Shown here piece after piece: positions 1 through 5,237 of a DNA stretch of 9,596 bases (its first letter is position 1; every line of letters begins with the position of its first letter). This stretch comes from Allopontixanthobacter sp041552775. GTDB lineage: Bacteria > Pseudomonadota > Alphaproteobacteria > Sphingomonadales > Sphingomonadaceae. The DNA is taken from positions 1 through 9,596 of the forward strand of contig JBFEKH010000078.1 in NCBI GenBank assembly GCA_041552775.1. Reading direction: 5' to 3'. The notes beneath the pieces are model-generated. The model was not told the origin of the DNA and did no database searches. It was given only the letters and a program-made list of their open reading frames with translations. The translations under genes were made by a program, and so were the position numbers.

Positions 1-64
1 CTGATTCAGCGGGTGCCGTCAATTCCCGCAATCATTTAGTTCATACGAATAGAGGTTATAGACA
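1..64 (+). other. Spacer upstream of tuf with its ribosome binding site
   Basis: This short stretch has no recognisable coding sequence. In this gene order fusA (EF-G) normally lies immediately upstream; a TGA at 2-4 could be its stop codon, but nothing of fusA is visible to confirm this. A weak 5-bp stem is possible (GCGGG 9-13 with CCCGC 25-29, 11-nt loop). AGAGG at 51-55 is a good SD sequence, 9 nt before the tuf ATG at 65. I see no convincing -35/-10 pair, which fits co-transcription from an upstream promoter. Confidence 0.5.
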
Positions 65-1255
65 ATGGCGAAAGCTAAGTTTGAGCGGAACAAACCGCAT
101 TGCAACATCGGCACCATCGGTCACGTTGACCACGGCAAGACAACGCTGACTGCAGCGATCACCAAGGTGATGGCTGAAATTCATGGCGGCTCAGCCGTTG
201 ATTTCGCCAACATCGACAAGGCTCCTGAAGAGCGCGAGCGCGGGATCACCATTTCGACCGCACACGTCGAATACGAAACCGCTGCACGGCACTATGCGCA
301 CGTCGACTGCCCAGGCCACGCTGACTATGTGAAGAACATGATCACCGGTGCTGCCCAGATGGACGGCGCGATCCTGGTTGTGAACGCGGCTGACGGCCCA
401 ATGCCGCAGACCCGCGAGCACATCCTGCTCGCACGTCAGGTCGGCGTTCCTGCCCTGGTTGTGTACATGAACAAGGTTGACCAGGTCGATGACGAGGAAA
501 TCCTCGAACTCGTTGAAATGGAAATCCGCGAACTTCTTTCGAAGTATGATTTCGACGGCGATAACATCCCAGTCGTCAAGGGCTCGGCTCTGGCCGCTCT
601 TGAAGGTCGTGATGACAACATCGGCAAGGAATCGATCATCGCATTGATGGAAGCTGTCGATTCAGCAATCCCACAGCCTGATCGTCCGATCGACAAGCCA
701 TTCCTGATGCCAATCGAAGACGTGTTCTCGATTTCGGGTCGTGGTACGGTTGTTACCGGCCGCGTCGAAACCGGTATCGTCAATGTTGGCGACGAAGTTG
801 AAATCGTCGGCATCAAGGACACTGGCAAGACGACGGTTACCGGCGTCGAAATGTTCCGCAAGCTGCTTGACCGCGGTGAAGCTGGTGACAACATCGGTGC
901 ACTTGTTCGCGGCGTAGGCCGTGAAGATGTCGAGCGTGGCCAGGTTCTGGCCAAGCCAGGCAGCGTCAACCCGCACACCGACTTCAATGCCGAAGTATAC
1001 GTCCTTTCGAAGGACGAGGGTGGCCGTCATACGCCATTCTTTGCGAACTACCGTCCGCAGTTCTACTTCCGCACCACCGACGTGACCGGTGAAGTGATCC
1101 TCCCCGAGGGCACGGAAATGGTCATGCCGGGCGACAACGTAACAATCGGCGTCAAGCTGATTGCTCCGATCGCCATGGACGAAGGTCTTCGTTTCGCAAT
1201 CCGTGAAGGTGGCCGTACGGTCGGTTCAGGGGTTGTCAGCAAGATCACGAAGTAA
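65..1255 (+). CDS. tuf: Elongation factor Tu (EF-Tu)
   Basis: EF-Tu is the cytosolic GTPase that carries aminoacyl-tRNA to the ribosomal A site and releases it after GTP hydrolysis. The 396-residue product has the usual bacterial length. The G domain shows the P-loop GHVDHGKT (19-26), the switch-I stretch RGITIST (59-65), DCPGH (81-85) with the catalytic histidine at 85, NKVD (136-139) and the SAL guanine-binding motif (174-176). The two beta-barrel domains follow, with GRGTVVTGRVE near residue 230 and a standard VVSKITK C-terminus. The ATG at 65 is preceded by AGAGG with 9-nt spacing. Placement just before rpsJ is typical of proteobacterial str-S10 clusters. Many proteobacteria carry a second tuf; whether this genome does cannot be seen here. 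No key residue is missing. Confidence 0.99.
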   Translation: MAKAKFERNKPHCNIGTIGHVDHGKTTLTAAITKVMAEIHGGSAVDFANIDKAPEERERGITISTAHVEYETAARHYAHVDCPGHADYVKNMITGAAQMDGAILVVNAADGPMPQTREHILLARQVGVPALVVYMNKVDQVDDEEILELVEMEIRELLSKYDFDGDNIPVVKGSALAALEGRDDNIGKESIIALMEAVDSAIPQPDRPIDKPFLMPIEDVFSISGRGTVVTGRVETGIVNVGDEVEIVGIKDTGKTTVTGVEMFRKLLDRGEAGDNIGALVRGVGREDVERGQVLAKPGSVNPHTDFNAEVYVLSKDEGGRHTPFFANYRPQFYFRTTDVTGEVILPEGTEMVMPGDNVTIGVKLIAPIAMDEGLRFAIREGGRTVGSGVVSKITK

Positions 1256-1268
1256 TATAGGCATTGCT

Positions 1269-1316
1269 CCAGCCGGGGAGCCCGATTCATTCGGGCGATT
1301 CGGCTGGGCAAGTTTT
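1269..1316 (+). terminator. Long hairpin after tuf, possible weak or partial terminator
   Basis: An imperfect inverted repeat lies 13 nt after the tuf stop. CCAGCCG (1269-1275) pairs with CGGCTGG (1301-1307), and inside it GCCCGA (1280-1285) pairs perfectly with TCGGGC (1291-1296) around a TTCAT loop; the two helices are separated by a 4x4 internal loop. A short TTTT run (1313-1316) starts 6 nt after the stem. The hairpin itself is clear. Its role as a terminator is uncertain because the T-run is short and displaced. It could instead set partial read-through from the abundant tuf message into the S10 genes, or protect the tuf 3' end. Confidence 0.5.
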
Positions 1317-1317
1317 C

Positions 1318-1383
1318 AGGGGGCCGCCCCTTCCCATGATCTTCGTTTGAAGGCTTGGCGAGGCGGGCGGTCTCTTATTTTTT
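1318..1383 (+). promoter_or_regulatory. Candidate attenuator: hairpin plus T6 run before rpsJ
   Basis: CCGCCC (1324-1329) pairs with GGGCGG (1365-1370). The helix extends outward through G-C, G-U and A-U pairs to 1318/1376, giving about 12 bp including three wobbles. The 35-nt apical region contains a small CTTC/GAAG hairpin (1341-1344 with 1349-1352). A run of six T (1378-1383, within TTATTTTTT) follows directly. A GC-rich helix ending in a U-tract is the architecture of an intrinsic terminator or attenuator, and it sits 52 nt upstream of the rpsJ start. In E. coli an L4-controlled attenuator occupies the equivalent position; similarity of mechanism here is inference only. A competing short GGGG/CCCC hairpin (1319-1330) is possible. 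Confidence 0.45.
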
Positions 1384-1409
1384 GGGAGTACTCTGGATGG
1401 AGTGCTTCT
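1384..1409 (+). promoter_or_regulatory. Hairpin in rpsJ leader
   Basis: Positions 1384-1393 pair with 1400-1409 around a six-base loop (TGGATG), giving a 10-bp helix with three G-U or wobble-type pairs. It starts immediately after the T-run of the candidate attenuator and ends 26 nt before the rpsJ ATG. The helix traps the only strong purine-rich GGAG-like sequences of this leader. It is probably part of the 5' untranslated structure of the S10 transcript; the ligand, if any, is unknown. Confidence 0.4.
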
Positions 1410-1435
1410 TGGCTCTTTCGCATCGGTAGTAGGTA

Positions 1436-1747
1436 ATGGAAGCTCAGAATATCCGCATTCGCCTTAAGGCGTTCGATCACCGCGTGCTCGACCAGGCAAC
1501 CGGCGAAATTGCGGACACCGCACGCCGAACTGGCGCGCTCATTCGTGGCCCCATTCCAATGCCGACGCGCATCGAGAAGTTCACCGTGAACCGCGGCCCG
1601 CACATCGACAAGAAGTCGCGCGAGCAGTTCGAGGTGCGTACGTACAAGCGGTTGCTCGACATCGTGCAGCCCAATGCCCAGACCGTAGACGCGCTTATGA
1701 AGCTCGATCTCGCAGCTGGCGTAAACGTAGAAATCAAACTGGCGTAA
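1436..1747 (+). CDS. rpsJ: 30S ribosomal protein S10 (NusE)
   Basis: S10 is a 30S head protein that also acts as NusE, the partner of NusB and NusG in transcription antitermination. The 103-residue product has the family length. The S10 signature runs from about residue 30 and ends in GPIPMPT (38-44). The extended loop that reaches into the 30S head follows (FTVNRGPHIDKKSREQF), then the YKRLLDI strand. The ATG at 1436 is the only reasonable start, because an in-frame TAG lies just upstream at 1430-1432. The SD is poor: only AGG at 1431-1433, 2 nt from the ATG. rpsJ is set apart from its neighbours by two structured gaps of 180 and 252 nt, unlike the tight packing downstream, so its expression may be adjusted separately. 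Confidence 0.98.
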   Translation: MEAQNIRIRLKAFDHRVLDQATGEIADTARRTGALIRGPIPMPTRIEKFTVNRGPHIDKKSREQFEVRTYKRLLDIVQPNAQTVDALMKLDLAAGVNVEIKLA

Positions 1748-1763
1748 GCCAGTCGATATAGCT

Positions 1764-1806
1764 CCCGCTTCTGCGTGGGTCTTGAACGGAAGGCTTCGGC
1801 CTTTCG
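1764..1806 (+). promoter_or_regulatory. Two hairpins at the start of the rpsJ-rplC leader
   Basis: The first hairpin pairs CCC (1764-1766) plus GC with GC plus GGG (1777-1779) around a TTCT loop, with a 2-nt bulge. The second is stronger: CGGAAGGC (1787-1794) pairs with GCCTTTCG (1799-1806), including one G-U pair, closed by the very stable C(TTCG)G tetraloop (1795-1798). No T-run follows, so this is not an intrinsic terminator. It looks like a structural element of a leader RNA; its function is unknown. Confidence 0.5.
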
Positions 1807-1837
1807 AACAGGGACATAAGGATACCTCCGGCGCCGC

Positions 1838-1853
1838 CCGCCATTAATGGCGG
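1838..1853 (+). repeat. Perfect 16-bp palindrome in rpsJ-rplC gap
   Basis: The sequence is its own reverse complement over all 16 bases, centred on TTAA, with CCGCCA arms. As RNA it forms a 6-bp hairpin with a TTAA loop; as DNA it could be a dyad for a dimeric regulator. Its left arm overlaps GCCCG (1836-1840), which could instead pair with CGGGC (1862-1866), so two folds compete here. RNA structure seems the likelier reading because hairpins surround it. Confidence 0.45.
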
Positions 1854-1860
1854 TCACTAG

Positions 1861-1924
1861 CCGGGCAAGCGTCCTCCGTCTCGTCTCCCCAAGCCATGCC
1901 GGCGAATGGAGGCACTCAGCCCGG
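1861..1924 (+). promoter_or_regulatory. Nested helices in the rplC leader
   Basis: CCGGGC (1861-1866) pairs with GCCCGG (1919-1924). Nested inside, CCTCCGT (1873-1879) pairs with ATGGAGG (1906-1912) through seven pairs, one of them G-U, and a small GCC/GGC hairpin (1893-1895 with 1901-1903) caps the stem. The inner helix contains a perfect SD-like GGAGG sealed by an anti-SD CCTCC. The outer strand 1861-1866 has an alternative partner at 1836-1840. This resembles the multi-helix leaders bound by ribosomal proteins, but no known family is assigned from the sequence alone. Confidence 0.4.
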
Positions 1925-2000
1925 ACGGGGTGACGCATTACAATCTGGGTTGGCAAGCATCCGAAATGGTTCGGATGCCTCTGTTTTAGGAGATTGGTGA
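1896..2000 (+). other. Possible short upstream frame overlapping the rplC start
   Basis: ATG 1896 opens a 34-codon frame that ends in TGA at 1998-2000, sharing one base with the rplC ATG (TGATG), the same coupling geometry as rpsH/rplF. It runs through the 1957-1978 hairpin. There is no SD before 1896, and the peptide (MPANGGTQPGRGDALQ onward) matches nothing I recognise. It is probably fortuitous, but its stop/start overlap makes it worth recording as a leader-peptide candidate. Confidence 0.12.
1957..1987 (+). terminator. Attenuator-like hairpin just before the rplC SD
   Basis: GCATCCGAA (1957-1965) and TTCGGATGC (1970-1978) form a perfect 9-bp stem with an ATGG loop. TTTT (1984-1987) follows after 5 nt, directly before the rplC SD (AGGAGA, 1988-1993). 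A 9-bp perfect stem with trailing T residues suggests a weak intrinsic terminator or attenuator. The interrupted T-tract makes full termination doubtful, as expected if rplC to rpsQ must still be read from upstream. Alternatively it only positions the ribosome binding site. Confidence 0.5.
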
Positions 2001-2779
2001 TGCGCACAGGCGTGATCGCTAAAAAAGTCGGGATGACCCGCCTCTTCCAGGAGGATGGCCGCCATGTGCCGGTCACAGTCCTCGCGTTGGAAGAATGCCA
2101 GGTTGTATCGCACCGTACTGCCGAACGTGATGGTTATTTCGCGCTTCAGGTCGGTTCGGGCGAAGCCAAGCAAAAGAATGTTGCCAAGCCGCAGCGTGAA
2201 CATTTCGCCCAGGCGGAAGTTGGCCTGAAGCGTAAGGTCGCAGAATTTCGCCTTGAAAGTGAAGAAGGTTTCCTGCCGGTCGGTTCGACCATCAGTGCAG
2301 ACCACTTCATCGCCGGCCAGAAGGTCGACATCACGGGCCACACTCAGGGTAAAGGCTTTGCCGGCGCCATGAAGCGGTGGAACTTCGGTGGTCTTCGGGC
2401 TACCCATGGTGTTTCGCTTTCTCACCGCTCGCATGGTTCCACGGGTAACCGTCAGGATCCAGGTCGCGTGTTCAAGGGCAAGAAGATGGCCGGTCACATG
2501 GGTGATCGCCAGCGTACCCAGCAGAACCTCGAAATCGTGCGCACCGACGCCGAGCGTGGTCTTCTGTTTGTGAAGGGTTCGGTTCCCGGTTCGAAGAATG
2601 GCTGGTTGGTCGTTCGCGATTCGGTGAAGTTGAAGCTTCCTGAAGGCGTGCCATTCCCAGGTGTGGTTATCGACACCAAGGCTCCAAAGCCTGAAACCGT
2701 CGAAGAAACTCCAGCAGCAGTCGTAGTTGAAACCGCAGAAACCGCGGCTCCAGACTCCGACACGAATAAGGAGGGCTGA
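2000..2779 (+). CDS. rplC: 50S ribosomal protein L3
   Basis: L3 binds 23S rRNA early in 50S assembly, and its central extension reaches the peptidyl-transferase centre. I chose ATG 2000 (259 residues) because AGGAGA (1988-1993) then has 6-nt spacing; the in-frame TTG 1994 and GTG 1997 sit too close to the SD. The N-terminus MRTGVIAKKVGMTRLF is classic L3. The loop region contains HTQGKGFAGAMKRWNF (114-129) and GNRQDPGRVFKGKKMAG; Gln152 aligns with the glutamine methylated by PrmB in E. coli. The protein is about 50 residues longer than E. coli L3, owing to a disordered tail rich in Ala, Pro, Val, Thr and Glu from about residue 226. Such tails are common in alphaproteobacterial L3. The gene end carries the rplD SD. 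Confidence 0.97.
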   Translation: MRTGVIAKKVGMTRLFQEDGRHVPVTVLALEECQVVSHRTAERDGYFALQVGSGEAKQKNVAKPQREHFAQAEVGLKRKVAEFRLESEEGFLPVGSTISADHFIAGQKVDITGHTQGKGFAGAMKRWNFGGLRATHGVSLSHRSHGSTGNRQDPGRVFKGKKMAGHMGDRQRTQQNLEIVRTDAERGLLFVKGSVPGSKNGWLVVRDSVKLKLPEGVPFPGVVIDTKAPKPETVEETPAAVVVETAETAAPDSDTNKEG

Positions 2780-2782
2780 TCC

Positions 2783-3418
2783 GTGAAGGTGAAGGTCCAG
2801 AAAATCGACGGCGCCAAGGTAACCGGGACAGCAGGCGACATTGAGCTCAATGATACCGTTTTCGGTGTCGAGCCACGTGCCGACATTTTGCACCGCGTTG
2901 TAACTTGGCAGCTTGAAAAGCGTCGCGGCACTGCCCGTGGTGCTCGTGAGCGGTCCGATGTTAATCGTACCGGCAAGAAGTTTGGCAAGCAGAAGGGTGG
3001 CGGCGTTGCCCGTCACGGTGACCGCGCTGCTCCGATCTTTATTGGTGGTGGTAAGGCTCACGGTCCACGCGTTCGTGACTTCAATCCCTCGCTGAACAAG
3101 AAGATCCGCGCGCTTGGCCTGAAAATGGCTTTGTCGAGCAAGGCGAAGGATGGCTTGGTCATCGTCGACAGCCTCGAGCTGAAAGACAACAAGACCAAGC
3201 TGCTCGCCGAAATCTTCGGTAAAGCAGGCTATGCTGGCAAGGTGCTGGTGATCGACGGCGAAGGCGTGAACGATATGTTCAAGCTGGCCGCGAGCAACAT
3301 CCCCAATGTCAACGTGATGCCGGCCATGGGCGCCAACGTCTATGACATCCTGAAACACGACACGCTGATCCTGACCAAGGATGCTGTCGCCAAGCTGGAG
3401 GCGCGCTTCAATGGCTAA
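2783..3418 (+). CDS. rplD: 50S ribosomal protein L4
   Basis: L4 is a primary 23S rRNA binding protein whose long loop lines the nascent-peptide exit tunnel near macrolide sites. The 211-residue product contains that loop at about 45-95, with the basic KKFGKQKGGGVARHGDRAAP stretch and the FIGGGKAHGPRVRDF motif. The C-terminal alpha/beta domain includes VDSLELKDNKTK and NVYDILKHDTLILTKDAV. It starts with GTG at 2783, 3 nt after the rplC stop. A very strong SD, AAGGAGGG (2767/2768-2774), lies inside the end of rplC with about 8-nt spacing and offsets the weaker start codon. In E. coli L4 represses its own operon both transcriptionally and translationally. The structured gaps before rpsJ and rplC are possible targets here, which is inference. 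Confidence 0.98.
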   Translation: MKVKVQKIDGAKVTGTAGDIELNDTVFGVEPRADILHRVVTWQLEKRRGTARGARERSDVNRTGKKFGKQKGGGVARHGDRAAPIFIGGGKAHGPRVRDFNPSLNKKIRALGLKMALSSKAKDGLVIVDSLELKDNKTKLLAEIFGKAGYAGKVLVIDGEGVNDMFKLAASNIPNVNVMPAMGANVYDILKHDTLILTKDAVAKLEARFNG

Positions 3419-3722
3419 AAAGCAGGAAGTGGCTGCACGTCATTACGACGTCATCCTGTCACCACACATTACCGAGAAGTCGACGCTGCTCTCCGAATTC
3501 GGCGCAGTGGTCTTCAAGGTTTCGAATGACGCGACCAAGCCGCAGATCAAGGAAGCTGTCGAAGCTCTGTTTGATCGCAAGGTCAAGAGCGTCAACACGG
3601 TTGTCCAGAAGGGCAAGACGAAGCGCTGGAAGGGTCGTCCCTATAAGCGTTCCGATTTCAAAAAAGCGGTTGTGACGCTGGTTGACGGGCAAGACCCGAT
3701 CGACGTCACTGGCGCGGTCTGA
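3411..3722 (+). CDS. rplW: 50S ribosomal protein L23
   Basis: L23 sits at the exit of the peptide tunnel, where it docks trigger factor and the signal recognition particle. With the start at ATG 3411 the protein has 103 residues, beginning MAKKQEVAARHYDVILSPHI. This start is preferred over an in-frame ATG at 3381 because GGAGG (3397-3401) lies 9 nt before 3411 and because the family begins close to the YDVI-PHITEKS motif. Other family marks are VFKVSNDATKPQIKEAVE, the KVKSVNT strand and KTKRWKGRPYKRSDFKKA, the loop that contacts the tunnel. The first 8 nt (ATGGCTAA) overlap the end of rplD, implying translational coupling. Confidence 0.97.
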   Translation: MAKKQEVAARHYDVILSPHITEKSTLLSEFGAVVFKVSNDATKPQIKEAVEALFDRKVKSVNTVVQKGKTKRWKGRPYKRSDFKKAVVTLVDGQDPIDVTGAV

Positions 3723-3733
3723 GGGCAGGACAG

Positions 3734-4570
3734 ATGGCACTCAAGAATTATAAACCGACCAGCCCCGCACGTCGCGGCCTGATCCTTGTCGACAAGTCCG
3801 GCCTGTACAAAGGCAAGCCGGTCAAGTCGCTCACGGAAGGCAAGCGGAAGACCGGTGGCCGGAACAACAAAGGCCATGTCACTTCGCGTGGCATCGGCGG
3901 TGGTCACAAGCAGAAGTATCGCTTCATCGACTTCAAACGTCGCAAGTGGGATATGCCAGCTACGGTTGAACGGATCGAATACGATCCCAACCGGACGGCG
4001 TTCATCGCTTTGCTCAAGTATGAAGACGGCGAGATCAACTATGTGATCTGTCCTCAGCGTCTTGCTGTCGGTGATACCGTAGTTGCTGGTGAGAAGACTG
4101 ACACAAAGCCTGGTAATGCCATGCTGCTGGCTCAGATGCCGGTTGGCACGATTTGCCACAATGTCGAAATGAAGCCGGGCAAGGGCGGCCAGATCGCCCG
4201 TTCGGCAGGGACTTACGTGCAGTTGGTCGGTCGTGACCGCGGCATGGTCATCGTCCGTCTGAACTCCGGCGAACAGCGGTATATCCGCGGCGATTGCATG
4301 GGTACGGTTGGCGCGGTGTCGAACCCCGACAATTCGAACCAGAATCTCGCTAAGGCTGGCCGCAATCGCTGGCGGGGCATCAAACCGCTGACCCGCGGTG
4401 TCGCCAAGAACCCGGTCGATCACCCTCATGGTGGTGGTGAAGGTCGGACCTCAGGCGGTCGTCATCCGGTTACCCCATGGGGCAAGCCGACCAAGGGTGC
4501 TCGTACCCGCAGCAACAAGCAGACGGACAAGATGATCATCCGTTCGCGTCATGCTAAGAAGAAGAGGTAA
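3734..4570 (+). CDS. rplB: 50S ribosomal protein L2
   Basis: L2 is one of the most conserved 50S proteins and is needed for subunit association and peptidyl-transferase activity. The 278-residue product has the family's length. The OB-fold and SH3-like RNA-binding domains occupy about residues 60-200 (for example RFIDFKRRKWDMPATVERIEYDP and VEMKPGKGGQIARSAGTY). The C-terminal extension carries NPVDHPHGGGEGRTSGGRHP, which holds the histidine equivalent to E. coli His229 near the active site. The C-terminus is strongly basic (RHAKKKR). ATG 3734 is preceded by GAGGG (3721-3725), which overlaps the rplW stop, with 8-nt spacing. The gap to rplW is 11 nt. Confidence 0.99.
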   Translation: MALKNYKPTSPARRGLILVDKSGLYKGKPVKSLTEGKRKTGGRNNKGHVTSRGIGGGHKQKYRFIDFKRRKWDMPATVERIEYDPNRTAFIALLKYEDGEINYVICPQRLAVGDTVVAGEKTDTKPGNAMLLAQMPVGTICHNVEMKPGKGGQIARSAGTYVQLVGRDRGMVIVRLNSGEQRYIRGDCMGTVGAVSNPDNSNQNLAKAGRNRWRGIKPLTRGVAKNPVDHPHGGGEGRTSGGRHPVTPWGKPTKGARTRSNKQTDKMIIRSRHAKKKR

Positions 4571-4575
4571 CCGAG

Positions 4576-4851
4576 ATGGCTCGTTCCGTCTGGAAAGGTC
4601 CGTTCGTAGACCTCCATCTGCTGAAAAAAGCAGAAACCGCCCAGGAAACCGGTGCGCGTGGTGCAATCAAAACTTGGTCGCGTCGCTCCACTGTCCTGCC
4701 GCAATTCGTCGGCCTGACGTTCAGCGTCTACAATGGTCACAAGTTCATTCCAGTGTCCGTTAATGAGGACATGGTCGGTCACAAGCTCGGTGAATTTGCG
4801 CCAACGCGCACCTTCCCAGGCCATGCTGCCGATAAGAAGGGCAAACGCTAA
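4576..4851 (+). CDS. rpsS: 30S ribosomal protein S19
   Basis: S19 lies in the 30S head, forms a complex with S13 and contacts the A-site tRNA region. The 91-residue product has the normal length and begins MARSVWKGPFVDLHLLKK. The core shows IKTWSRRSTVLPQFVGLTF and the signature YNGHKFIPVSVNEDMVGHKLGEFAPTRTF, followed by a basic tail (ADKKGKR). ATG 4576 lies 5 nt after the rplB stop; GAGG (4564-4567), within the last rplB codons, gives 8-nt spacing. Its stop codon shares one base with the rplV start (TAATG). Confidence 0.98.
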   Translation: MARSVWKGPFVDLHLLKKAETAQETGARGAIKTWSRRSTVLPQFVGLTFSVYNGHKFIPVSVNEDMVGHKLGEFAPTRTFPGHAADKKGKR

Positions 4852-5234
4852 TGGGCAAGGCAAAATCCCCCCGCCGCGTCGCCGATAACGAGGCGCTGGC
4901 AGTTGGCAACACGATCAAGGGTTCGCCGCAAAAGCTGAATCTGGTGGCAGCACTCATTCGCGGCCGCAAGGTCGAGGACGCTCTGAACATCCTGGCTTTC
5001 TCCAAGAGAGCCATGGCCCGAGATGCGACCAAGGTTCTCGCTTCGGCAATTGCCAATGCGGAAAACAATCACGATCTCGACGTCGATAGCCTGATCGTTG
5101 CGGAAGCAAGTGTCGGCAAGTCGATCACGATGAAGCGCTTTCACACGCGCGGCCGCGGTAAGTCGACCCGGATCCTGAAACCGTTCAGCCGCCTGCGCAT
5201 CGTGGTCCGCGAGCACGAAGAAGAGGAAGCGTAA
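4851..5234 (+). CDS. rplV: 50S ribosomal protein L22
   Basis: L22 contacts all six 23S rRNA domains, and its beta-hairpin forms, with L4, the narrow part of the exit tunnel; changes there affect macrolide sensitivity and arrest peptides. The product has 127 residues, beginning MGKAKSPRRVADNEA; E. coli L22 is somewhat shorter at both ends. GSPQKLNLVAALIRGRKVEDALNIL and the ANAENNHDLD stretch identify the core. The hairpin falls at about residues 85-112 (ITMKRFHTRGRGKSTRILKP). A short acidic tail (EHEEEEA) closes it. ATG 4851 overlaps the rpsS stop by one base, and AGAAGG (4835-4840) is the SD. Confidence 0.98.
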   Translation: MGKAKSPRRVADNEALAVGNTIKGSPQKLNLVAALIRGRKVEDALNILAFSKRAMARDATKVLASAIANAENNHDLDVDSLIVAEASVGKSITMKRFHTRGRGKSTRILKPFSRLRIVVREHEEEEA

Positions 5235-5237
5235 GCC

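Noticed and set aside
1355..1383. Possible promoter for rpsJ (TTGGCG as -35, T-rich tract as -10)
   Set aside because: At 17-nt spacing the -10 would be TTTTTT, with no TATAAT resemblance. The T-run is better explained as the tail of the preceding hairpin.
1906..1989. 27-codon frame (ATG 1906 to TAG 1987-1989) in the rplC leader
   Set aside because: It has no SD, overlaps another equally unsupported frame, and its ATG is inside the CCTCC/GGAGG helix; chance is the simplest explanation.
1994..1999. TTG 1994 or GTG 1997 as the rplC start
   Set aside because: They are only 0 to 3 nt from the SD AGGAGA (1988-1993). ATG 2000 has 6-nt spacing and gives the canonical MRTGVIAKKVGMT N-terminus.
1916..3358. 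480-codon open frame on the - strand opposite rplC and rplD
   Set aside because: It lies antisense to two unmistakable ribosomal-protein genes. Its translation matches no family and has the compositional look of a mirror frame of biased codons. No SD or promoter supports it.
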